64,000 nt of DNA from Nissolia schottii (lineage: Eukaryota; Streptophyta; Magnoliopsida; Fabales; Fabaceae): contig QANU01013059.1 of the NCBI GenBank assembly GCA_003254905.1, forward strand, positions 35,794 through 99,793, given 5' to 3'. Of this stretch, positions 46,721 through 57,900 are shown piece by piece. Within the stretch, counting starts at the first letter, position 1; each line of letters begins with the position of its first letter. The position numbers and the translations under genes are program-made. The notes below the pieces were generated by a model that did not search any database, was not told the DNA's origin, and saw only the letters and a program-made list of their open reading frames with translations.

Positions 46721-48599
46721 TACGAGTCAAACGCAACTAGAGAATCTAGAACGAGAAGGATGCATGATAATCAGGAGTAGAAAGCACGAGAACATATAAA
46801 TAGGTAATGCCAGAGTAGTTTCCCCGGATAACCTAGTAATCTAGATAAGGCTGCTCAGGACTAGAATGGATAATAACAAGTAAGGATTAGTATGATGATG
46901 TCACCTAGAGACCCCCTGAGCGGCGGGATCATAATGGAGTAATGAAACGAGTAGGTAAGCCCATAGAACCCCACTAAGAACGCGACGTTCTCACCTCCAC
47001 TCCTTTATGGTTCCAGGACAGTATTACAAGTACGCCGAGGCAGAGCGAAGACCGAAGGACACGCAAAGACGTGGATGTCAGAGAATTCCAAGGGAGCAAT
47101 GGACAATAGCTCATGCTTTATATTTCGGATTAGCTAAGGGACCAGATGTGTCCTTAACCCATATGAGAATTAAGTGTATTATGAACTAGTACAATTAAAT
47201 GTGTAACTATGTACTATTACCAGAATGTGCAATTATGTACTATTACCAGAATGTGCAATTATGTTATGGACCAGATAATTGTATATACATATACTTATAT
47301 CATGAGATCTTCTGTATCGATATCCCATCATTTAATTATCGTTTAAGTCCATTGGGTGAAACACCCTAACTAGCTGGCTTGCGCTCAAGCCGTAGATCAT
47401 GCTCACTAGGTGGTTTGCTACTTGGTGGGGCCTATTCTTAGTCCCTTATTAACTTTTAAAATATTTATTTAAAAAAATATGGACCCATTTCAAACCTTTC
47501 TTTTCATAGTGCATAGCATAAAGTAAGAGTAGTGTGTAGGAAGAACAGATAACACAAACGATAGAGGCGTAATGATAAGCAGTCTATTATACATAACTAT
47601 TAAGCAAACAACCAGAGGGTCCGTACATCGGGTCACAAGTAATCATACAATTAATACAATAAATTCTACAAAATGATTCTAATAAGTACATCACATGTCT
47701 TTCAAATTGTCCGGGCGAATCGGAACTCTTCGAGACTAGTCTTGTGCCCAGCTACGGCTCAAGTGGGTCCTTCACCGCTACTCCTGAGACTCGTTAGTAT
47801 CCGCGTAGTAGGAGTCGTTCTCGTTCCTTGGAGCCATAAACGAGTGGGGGTGAGAACGGTAGGTTCTCAGTGGGTAATATTTTAACTTGGCCTTGCATAT
47901 TTCTCAGTTATTCTCCAGGCCGCTCAGGGGATCTCTAGGTGTCATGCATACTAATACCCCTACTGATTATGAATAGCCTTTCTAGTCCTGAGCAACTTTA
48001 TCTAAGTTACTAGGTGATTGGATATCTAGTCTTGCCATTACCTAGGCGTCGCGCTTCTTACCTTAACTCGCTGGAGTATAGTGAATTCAGAATCGCCTGC
48101 TCATGTTACCTCTAGTTGACATACTAGTCGTCTTGGGACGTTCCCTTGACGATACATCATGCATAATTTCATATGTAATCATAGACTTGGTCACATACAT
48201 AGGCACACATTCAATCATTTATTCATATGCGTATATATCTCATGTGTGTGGGGATTTGAGGTTCTCTTGCGCGCCCTGTGGCTCGTCCTTCTTAGTCCTT
48301 CCGCCCGCGTAATCGTGGCCTCGGCTACGCCCTCCTTGCCTTCCCTATCGTTGACGACCCGGCGGTACTCTTTAACCAGTGTGGTAGCTAGCCATGTAAA
48401 GCTCATAGGAGGAAGACATCGAACAAATGTAGGTATGACCACCCACTTTACGGGATGGTGAGGGATCGGCCCTTTGACTCGATTTGGCATGGACACGTCG
48501 GTCGGCCCTTTGACACGACCGTGGTCAACCTTATGACTTGACCTCGCTTTCATTTGTTGAATGAATCCATCAACCAGGCCTATGCCTGTTTTTCATTTT

Positions 48600-48785
48600 G
48601 GCCTATGCCTTCACAGTAGGGCCTATGCCCATCACCTGTTTTTCGTTTCGGCCTGTTTTTAATTTTTTGAATTTTTGAATTTTTTTTAATTTTTTTAAAA
48701 AAAAATAGACGGGCTAGCGGGCTACCCATTTAGGCCCGCAGGCCTAAACGGGCAGGCCCGCCCATTTTGACTTTGCTACCCATCA
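48600..48785. mobile_element. Fragment of the GGCCCGCCC MITE family
   Basis: It shares with 26421-26786 an A/T tract and the words TAGGCCCGC-GGCCTAAACGGGC and GCCCGCCCATTTTGAC. An 8-bp repeat cccatcac lies on both sides. The left terminus does not match the inverted repeat well, so it is incomplete. Confidence 0.55.
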
Positions 48786-48816
48786 CTCAAGCCGATGCCT
48801 GCATAATAGGGCCTAT

Positions 48817-51422
48817 TGTAACAACCCGACTTTTTCTCTTCAGTAAAATGTTGCATAATAAATAATTAAGAATATATTAAGAAGGAAAAGATGAGATAAA
48901 AATGAAATGAATTCCAAATATTAATTTTATTCTTGTCATGTTAGTTAAAAATAATAATTCTGCGATCTCGTGGCGTCCGGTGACGTTCGGGTCGGTATTA
49001 GGTTGTTCTTAGAATTTAATCACGACTCAAAGGAGTCTGTAAAATAAATTAATATAAAAATAAATTTGAGATATCTCAATAAAGCATGAAATATTAATAA
49101 GGAAAATTAATAGGTCACACCGGTATGTCCGGAATATTTTTAGGACTACCGCACATAAATAGTTAATGAGCAAACACGACCGAAAATACACTGAGAAAAT
49201 AAATAAAATATGTATGGCCAAGGGACAAAAGACCCACGGCCAGCCTCCTCAAACCCGAAGCCACACACACACAAAACACCAAGGTTACTTCATTTTCTTC
49301 TTCCTAAGTTCCAAGACCTAAGCTCCAAATCCGTCAAAGTTTAACTATCATTCTTTGCTTTTCATCATCATCAATCACTCTTAAACTCATCAAGAAGACA
49401 AGCTAGTGTCAAGGCTAGGAGTTTCTCTTCAAGTGGAAGCAAAGACAACAAGTTCCATAACCCTAAAATCTCCATAATCTAGGTTTTCATCCTTTCTTGA
49501 TAAAGAAGACTTCAAGCAAGCCATCAAGCTTCAAGTTCATCTTTTTCCATCATCCAAGAGCTCTTTAGGAAGTGGGTAACTCTAGTTCCTCACCTCTTGA
49601 NAAGGGTCGGTGGAGATATTTTAAAAGTTGTCAGACCGCTGAGCGAAGGGATTTTTACCGCTGAGCGATAAGGCTCCTGCCGCTGAGCGAGGATGTTTTC
49701 AGCGCTGAGCGCTGGAGCTCAAACCGCTGAGCGGACAATGGTTTTCGCTGAGCGGCTTGAGACCAGAATGTTTATGGAACTCCTCTTGAGGCATATAATC
49801 TGTTATTTAATGCTGGAACTATGAGTGATAACCGAAATGTATGCAGTATATGCCGTATGTGAATATGTGAAGTATATGCCGTATGTGAATATGTGAAGTA
49901 TATGCCGTAGATGAATCTGTAAATGATATGTAGTCTATGATATAACCTGTAGCATTTCATGTATTCATGTTACGCCAAGTCAAAGGATTAGAAATAAATT
50001 TGAGATAAATAAAGATTCTGAAATGAACCATAGGAAACAAGTATAACATGCTGCAGGTACAGAAAAGTCAGAAATGCTGAAAATGCTGAAATGCTGAAAA
50101 GGGGCAAATGCCAAATGCTGAAAAAGGGCAAATGCCCAATGCTGAAAAAGGCTAAATACCACATGCTGAAAACGAGAGCCAAGTAACAAGCCCATTTCAG
50201 TAGGTCCGAAAGACACACTGAAGATAGAAGCCCGCCACAGGTGGTGTCGATATGGCATACCTGGAGGTGTGCGGTTACCACACCTTTGCATTGTCGAAAG
50301 GGGGCAAGCTAAGGTGGGGGTACAATATCCGCCCACTGTCGAAGGGTCCCGAGGGGGCACACAGCAGGTGGAAGCCCACCGTAGGGGTCAACAGAGGACC
50401 ACCTGGAGGTGCGAGGTTATTCCGTCATACTAATGTCAACAGAGGACATTACTATGGTGGGAATAATAGATATTCCAAAGCAGGTTATTCTGTTATACAG
50501 GTTTATGCTGTTATATTCTGTTATGCATATGCTCATTCTGTTAGGCATGTATATCCAGCATGTTCATTCTGATAATTCTGTTATGTTCATTCTGATGATT
50601 CTGTTATGTTTATTCTGATGATTCTGTTATGCATGAACGTCTGAATGTATAGTTCTGCTGTCAGTACCGTCAAGAGAACGCTCGAGACGGCTAGGTATAT
50701 GTACGAAATATTAATCAGCACGAGAACGTAGTAAGCAAGAGTAGTTCCCATGTCACATAATAATGTAGATAAAGCCGTTCAGAACTTAGGCCAGACTAAA
50801 ATCAGTAGGATGGTTAGTATACATGTTCACTTAGAAATCTCTGAGCGGCCTGAAGTCCGACCTAATCTAATACGAGACTCAAGAACTAAAGTTATTTCCA
50901 CTGAGAACCTACCGTTCTCATTCCCACTGCTTTATGACTTCAGATACTGACGATGAGTCCTATTTTGAGGATGCTGAGGAGCCGCCAGCAGAGCCATAAG
51001 CGGCTATGACAGGAGATGGATTGAGAGATAGTAGATGTCAGGATTTTTGCCAAGGGCATAGCCCTTGTATTTTGATATTATGTTGTACATGCTGGACCAT
51101 GTATTTGATATTCTGGTTATGTACATGTTGTGTATCTCCTACTTATTGTATGTGTAACTATGTGACCGTTATGATGGACCAATGGATGTATTGGATGTTC
51201 TATTACTATACTGTTACACGCTTTGCTATATTTATTCTTCTCAACGCATGGCTCTATTTTAGTAATTATTCTATGCCAATGAAAAGTTTAAAATGGGTCC
51301 ATATTTTCTTAAGCAACTATTTTCAAAAGATAACTATGGACTAAGGTATTCCGACCAGGTAGGAAACAACCTAGTGAGCATTGTTTACTGTGGACGGGTA
51401 AACAGTTAGCTAGGGTGTTTCA
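48817..51422 (+). mobile_element. Nested solo LTR, same family as 1204-4373
   Basis: It starts TGTAACAACCCGAC and ends AGCTAGGGTGTTTCA with a perfect TSD cctat (48812-48816 and 51423-51427). Shared with 1204-4373 in opposite orientation: terminal blocks, AAATGCTGAAAA-type repeats (50085-50175), ATTCTGTTATG repeats (50480-50640), hairpin (50903-50919), AAGTGGGTAAC (about 49570) and a CGCTGAGCG array (49633-49765). A single N at 49601 lies where about 360 bp present in the other copy are missing. Confidence 0.9.
49633..49765 (+). repeat. CGCTGAGCG motif array
   Basis: Six copies of CGCTGAGCG, mostly CCGCTGAGCG, in 130 bp, all in one orientation relative to the LTR. It directly follows the N at 49601, so more copies may be missing. 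Confidence 0.9.
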
Positions 51423-52807
51423 CCTATGCCTGTGGTATCGTAATTCAGACCTTTGTCTGCGTTGGCATAACCAATCCATCTTGCTGAATTGGTGAGGGGC
51501 GTGTCTGTAAGACATGCCAAGAGAAAAAGAATTGTCCTAAGCATATAACTACATAACTTAACTAAGGTCTTCCGAACCCTCGGTGGTCAAAACCTTCCTA
51601 ATTCATCTTGGTTCCCTAGGATTCAATTATGATCTTTTCCGACTTTAGGTGATGACTCCTAGTTATTTACGGTTGTCCTACGTTGTGGGACGACCAGTTC
51701 CTCATAATGCATGCTTCCATATACCGTACCCATTGGATCCCATAGAACCACTTAAAATTCAAGTTCTTCAGGAGGCATTCGAATGACTAGGGTTCAATCG
51801 AATAAAACCTCATAATTCTTTCATTCGATTGAATTGGGAATTCAATCGAATGAAATCCCAAGAATTCTTTCATTCTGCTGAAATTGGAATCCAATCAAAT
51901 GAAATCCCAAAAATCTCCCCCGAGGCATCAGTTCTCACATTTTCTCCAGAGGCACTTTCAAAACACTGTTTCTAGGGTTCCAATCAGTACAATTACGCGT
52001 TTCTTTTGTCAAAACTACTCAAAACCTTTTTCATAACATATTCTCCTAATTTCTACTTAAGGTTTTCGCAGTCAGACATATATAAAAACACATCGAAAAT
52101 CATAAATAAAACCACATAGACAGTGGGCTTAGGGTTACCCACTTCCTATGCAGCTTCGGAGTTTAGAGGGTTGATGTAGAGAAAATCCTTGTCACAGAGG
52201 TGTGCTCCTAGGATTTTTCGGGAGTCTAGCAGCGCTTCGGCGATGTGCACGAACTAGACTAGAAATTTAAAAAAATAAGACAACGGAAAGTGAAATTTGC
52301 TTCAGATGGGGGCCTATTTATAGCCATGGCCCCTCCAAAGTTATTCTTTAATTTATTTATTAATTATTAATTGTATTTTATTATTATATTATTATTTTAT
52401 TATGAATATCTAGGCCTACTGTCCCTTTTCGATCACATTTGATTGCGTTTGGTAACCGTTCGCTAGTACACGGAGATCCAAAAAATATTCCGAGCACATA
52501 TCCGCGATCTACGCATTTTCCTGGTCAGGCTGACATGCCAAAGTAAGGTATCCAGGAACTTATTTCCGTCAGTGTATCTTTTACGGATCCCTTCGGCACT
52601 TGACGGGCTTCCAGTATTCTCCCAATAATTGGCATGAACCTTGGGCATCCCGCGAGATCAGGGACCCATTAATTTGACCGATGTTTGCAGGAAATAATTC
52701 TTATAGATAATTTTCCCCGTCCTAAAATTGCCTTTATTATACTTTTAAATCGGCTAAATTTATGAAATTTACGAAATCTTGCTAAGGAAAAAATCCGGGA
52801 TGTTACA

Positions 52808-53037
52808 TTCCACCCTCCTTAGAAAAATTTCGTCCTCGAAATTTGAGTGTAGGGGAAGATCATACCTTCAAAATAGCTCTGGGTAGGCTTTTCGCATGTC
52901 GTCTTCTATTTCCCATGTTTGCTCTTCAAACTCCCCATTTGCCCATATGACTCGTACCATAGGAATCTCTTGGTTCCGTGTCTTACGAGTCTTGTGATCG
53001 ATGATTCGCTAAGGGGAGAGGGGTAGGGCCACATACT
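52808..53037 (-). pseudogene. Chromodomain end of the reverse chromovirus pol
   Basis: The minus-strand frame encodes KTRKTRNQEIPMV, then VIWANGEFEEQTWEIEDD, ending with a stop, closely matching the chromodomain at 31037-31237. About 50 bp of AAATTTCGAGGACGAAATTT-containing sequence and the polypurine tract follow before the LTR. All upstream pol is missing: a different reverse LTR fragment starts at about 53038. Confidence 0.75.
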
Positions 53038-53777
53038 ATTTTCCAAATCAGATACACACAAATACACATAAAATCACATAAAGAACCACATAGAGAGTGG
53101 GCTTAGGGTTACCCACATCGGACGCAAATTCTGAATCGGTGGAGTTGGTGTGGTGAAAATCCTCTTCACAATGGCGTGCTCCTAGAATTTTTCTGGAGTC
53201 CGGCAGCGTAACCTGCAATGTGCACGAACGGGACTAGAATTTGTGAAATCAGAGAAAGAAACGTAATGTTTTTTGAAGCAATTATGGCTATTTATAGCCA
53301 AGGGCACATGCCCTGTTTCTTTTTCCTTTTTCTTTTTATTTCACTTATTACATTATTATATTATTATTAAAGCAAATATCTCCCATTGAAGATAGAAGCC
53401 AAAGCCTCGAGGCCGGTTTTGCTCCCGTTTGATCGCATTTTGTCCGAAATCTCTCGTACACGAATGTCTTAAAAGTATTCCGGACGTATTGTCGCAATCC
53501 ACTAATTTTTCTTGTTAATACTTTGAGTTTAATTAGGGTATTCTTAGATTTATTTTCTTATTAGTATATTTTACGAGCATTTATGATTTCCGAAAAAATT
53601 CCCGATTAGACCGAAACTCGTCCGAATTCTCAGGCAAAAATTTGTGAGATCGTAAAACCCTAACCCTAATTGCAAAATTACGAGTTAGGGTAAAAATTTC
53701 ACTTTCTCGCCTTCTTGACTGGCTTTTTAATTATTTATTTTGCTCATTTTCCGTACGGGGAAAAATCGGGATGTTAC
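53038..53777 (-). mobile_element. Reverse long LTR fragment, promoter half
   Basis: On its own strand it starts TGTAACATCCCGA (53777 end reads TCGGGATGTTACA). TATA complement near 53285; AAGTGGGTAA-type block complement near 53103-53115. The distal half is absent; it is joined directly to the chromodomain piece, indicating a deletion. Confidence 0.75.
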
Positions 53778-54497
53778 ACGGATGGCACAACAGGGAAGAG
53801 GCCAGAACGGGTGGCACAACACGGATAGCACAGTTGCTGGAAAAAAAACTGCACGGGAAGACACTGGGTTTTTACGGCGCCTTTCTTTCTAGGATCTTGG
53901 ATACTATGTTGACTGAGTGAGAAACGGGATAAGTTATGAATACAGTGTGTTTCAACTATATAGCAGTGGCTGATTTATAAAGTGTAGGTCATAAATACAA
54001 GATGCACACAAATATAATTTTTTCCTAATTACAGATGCTAACATATCTCAATCCTATCAATTATAGATATTTACATATTCTAAAAGTGAATATATTTAAT
54101 TCATAGAATCACGTTTGTTGTATTTGATTGTATCTGAATATGTTTCCATATTAGACTTAATTAGTTATTCAAGGAAGGAATTCCACAAATCATGGGATCT
54201 GATTTTATTAGCTTCCTATTCTAGTTTAGGCTCAGGTGTATATATCTAGCCCAATATTGTACCTTTTAAAATCATCAATACAATTATACAATTCAGATAT
54301 TCTCTCTCTGATAAACTCCATTAGGATATAATGAAACCTCCTCTATAAATTTCTTGATTAGCAATATCAAGAAATTTCCTCACTCTTGAAATTTGAAGAA
54401 CAAGACTTGTAAAATTAAGAACACTCAAATAAACAAAGCAAAAGTGTGTTCAAGTGTTTAATGGTCATATCCATACATGACTAATTGCACATAGAAG
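53778..54497. other. Unassigned sequence with probable Copia LTR remnant
   Basis: 53778-53900 has short GGCACAACA repeats. 54000-54310 has the look of a degraded Copia LTR (a stretch of TATATCTAGCCC, then ATCATCAATACAATTATACAATTCAG), without recognisable ends. No gene. Confidence 0.35.
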
Positions 54498-54672
54498 ATG
54501 GAAATGGATCTTCACAATTGGATTTCTTAGCATGTGTTGTCAAGTATAATCTCTCACCATTAATTAGTGAGGTGGGCCCCATGCATGACATAAATAACAA
54601 AGAAATTAATGGTGAAATATCACATTTGACAACACATAACAAGAGATCTAATTGAGAGGATCCAATCTTCTT
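54498..54672. mobile_element. Fold-back (palindromic) MITE
   Basis: The left arm (54498-54570, with GGATTTCTTAGCATGTGTTG and CACCATTAATTA) and the right arm (54600-54672) are imperfect inverted copies with a loop of about 30 bp, so the whole can fold into a hairpin of about 70 bp. Its family is not clear. It lies about 300 bp beyond the stop codon of the L2HGDH gene. Confidence 0.7.
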
Positions 54673-54972
54673 TACAGGACACAATGTTTAACTTTCGAAC
54701 AAGTTTAACTTTCATACATTGTACCCACATAAATGACCAAACATGGAGAAACCACATGCAACCATTTGCACAAATCCTTTGTTTGGCCGAAACCAAATGT
54801 CCATTCAACAATTCTAATTCAAACTGTGTAAAATGAAAACCAAGGGTTGTCTTTTTAGAAAATTGAACAATATATTTCATAAACAACACTATTTATGTGG
54901 ATTTTTAACTACCTTGTACATAATTTTACCTGATAATTGCTAGAATTCATGTGTTCCAAGTTCCACGCTGCA

Positions 54973-57900
54973 TCATCTGAAAAATCTAGTAGTAATGTAA
55001 TCTGCAATTGCCAAGCTTGACGTTAAACCAGGTGACTCAATTCCAAAAAGATTAATAAGACCAGGTACCCCATGAATGTCCTCTCCCTGCATAAAAGAAA
55101 TTGCAGTAAGGCCAAAATTTCCAACATTTAGTTAAAATGTAGAAAATCCCACTATGTCCTCAAATTGGAACTTCACATGAATGAGTTTTTTATATTTAAA
55201 TCAACAGGGAGCGTAATCTTGGGGAAAATAATGCAAGATAGTAAATGGTAAAAACAAGAGCTCATTTCTCATTGATTACCCAATTGGTATTTATACAAGT
55301 GAAATTCATCCCTATATATTGTAAACTAGCACAACAGAGAATGACCTCACAGAAGGTGTGACAAGATTCTAGATCCTAGGGATAAGGGAAACTAACTAAT
55401 TGGTGGGTTGGGCCTGATGTCTTTGTGGTTGCACCGTTGGGCTGTTCTATTTAGTCAGATGCATGTGTTCATTTTGGTATTGCTTAAAAAAAAAACTCAA
55501 ATTTTACTCAGAGCATGCCGAACAGTTCAATCATTCATTCATAAAACATCTATAAAAATTTGACAGCACAACTGATGTGCATGATATTAAAATTCCAAGT
55601 TAACATTCCGCATTCCATCTTTATCTATAACTTAAAAACAAAACAAAAAAAAAACAAACAGTTAGATACAAGCTGAAAATGATAATGAATGGAGCAAGAA
55701 AAACTAAGTCAAATCATGGGAGAGAATACTGTAGATAGTTTCAATATACATGTACAATAGGAACAGCACAACCAAGTGTTGTCCTACTAGGTGAGATCGG
55801 CATGTGGATCAGACTGTGTTAGGGCCCAATTGATTAAGCAAGTCTATGTTAGAAGAGCTAAGACGGATAATTGGCAGCAAAGCCCAGTTCCAGCTGCAGT
55901 TATGGCAGCGGGGAAATAGAGAGGAAAACAGTTACAGGGTTGTAACTAGCTGTTAGGTAAGTTATAAAGGGAGGGAAGACTATATTAGGGTAGGTGTTCA
56001 GAGAGATATTTGTCTTTCGTCATTTTGAGAGAATTCTCTAGGGAGTTGAGGAGCTCATTCTCTTCATCGGATTGGGTAAACTGCTAGTTACAGGGTGTAC
56101 TGATTTGTCAGCTGTTCTTGTCATTGTGCACAATCGCTCTACGACAGACCGCACTGCCCCCTCTCACTGCTATTGTTATGTTTCTTGTTTGCCCTCCTTC
56201 ACCACTAGCACTAGTCAGATTTAAGGTGGTTTTTGTTAGTCTTCTAGGTTGTTACCACTATTATTTTTGTTATTTTTGTTCACCCTTCCCTATTCATAAC
56301 TCGACTCCCTAACCCACTTTTCACATTTCACAGCGGACTTCAAGGTACATTGTGACAACAATTCAATTCTCTTTTAGATCTCTGAATATCAGTTCTGGAA
56401 GGGAACTGGAAGCAGTCGAGAAGTGCATGGAAGATGATCGCGTTGCACAGATTGATTTCCAACCATTGCACTCGCATTGAAAATAGATGTTAGAATATGT
56501 AAATATTTGTAATTGATAAGCTTATATTTGTATTTATGTCATAGGCTCTTTATAAATCATACTTCGATGTGCAGTTGAAACACACGGAATTCACATGTTT
56601 TTCTCTCCTTTCTTCTCTTTCAACATGGTATCTAGAGCATAGACAGAATGACCCTAAATCTGTAGCACGGAAGCTTCGCACAATTTTATTTGTCAAACTC
56701 TAGTACATAAGGTGGCTGACACTTCAGAGTTTTGTGTGAAAGTGGGCAATGGCCAAGCCATCAAGTTAGAGACATGGGAGTTTGTAAAGGGATATAGGTG
56801 CAGCTTTCTGAATTGGTAGTGGACCAGAATTTTGTCCTTTATCCTTCGTAAGGAACTGAAGTGGTATTAGGGTTGCCTTGGTTAGAGATATTGGGAGAAA
56901 CGCTAACTTCAGGGAGTCAAAAATGGTCTATAAGTTGCAAGGCAAGGTCACAATAATAAGGGATCCTGATTTGTGTTGTGGGGGCTTTTCTGACAAATCC
57001 TTTATGAAAATGGTTCAAGAAGTGGGTTATGGGCTTCTAGTCCATTTGAGAACAATGCAAGCTGAAGAGCAACCTGCCTCTGAAACTCCAGAGGCACTTC
57101 AGGACTTGATTCAACAGTTTGAGGAAGATTTTCAATCACTCACTGGTTTACCACCAAACAGGAGATGTGACCATGCTGTAACACACACGAAAAGAGTTGA
57201 TATTCCTAATAGTAGATCCTACCACTACCCCTTTGTCAAAAAACAAAGAGAGAAATTAGTAAGAGAAATGTTGGATTCAGGGGTGACAAGCCAAACCATT
57301 AGTCCCTTTGCTAGGCCCATTACGTTGGTTAAAAAGAATGATGGAAGCTTGAGATTGTGTTGACTATACGGTGTTGAACAAAATAACAGTGCCTGATAAA
57401 TTTTCCATTCCCATCATAAATGAACTGCTAGATGAGTTGGCAGCCGCTTCAATTTTTTCAAAATTTGATTTGAAACCCGGGTATCATCAAATTAGAATAA
57501 AAGAAGAGGATATCCCTAAGATGGCTTTCTGAGCATTAAGGTCACTATGAATTTTTGGTGATGCCGTTTGGGCTTGCTAATGCCCCCCATCCACTAAAGG
57601 TTTGACGGATCTGAAATATTTTACATTAAGGAAAAATGTGACATCCTAAGCTAGTGCTTCAGTGCACAACAATTATATTTTGATTGTCCTGTGAAATAAA
57701 TCATTTTACCAGGTTGACTTCTGGAGGTTTTCAATTACAATACAAAAAAAAAAATACAATGTACTGTAAAAGAGAAACATAAGCATGAAATCTAATGATA
57801 GTACTCATGGTTTTAGCAGAAAGTTAAAAGGTTGATACCATGATACCAGTAGCCCGTGAAATAAAAAGAAAACAAACTGTATGGTAGCAAATGATAGTTT

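Larger units (their letters stand above)
43762..47356 (+). mobile_element. Long Ty3/Gypsy LTR with unusual insertions, truncated
   Basis: It starts TGTAACATCCCAC immediately after the gag remnant. TATA box gcctataaatacc at about 45010; conserved AAGGTGGGTAA at about 45200; CGCTGAGCG motifs 45628-45840; GCGAGGGGAC tandem array 46270-46720; degenerate hairpin near 46985. The 3' end is cut at 47356 by the reverse LTR starting at 47357. Between about 43812 and 44450 it carries sequence not expected in the LTR, including a gag-like piece. Confidence 0.75.
47357..52807 (-). mobile_element. 3' LTR of a reverse chromovirus, split by a nested solo LTR
   Basis: The outer LTR is 47357-48811 plus 51428-52807 (about 2.84 kb). 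On its own strand it starts TGTAACATCCCGG and ends GGTGTTTCA. A polypurine tract AAGGAGGGTGGAA (complement of 52808-52820) and chromodomain end follow on the internal side, so it is a 3' LTR. Hairpin at 47852-47868; TATA box complement near 52316; AAGTGGGTAA complement near 52131; ATTCGA-type array at 51774-51905. The nested solo LTR 48817-51422 has TSD cctat. Confidence 0.85.
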
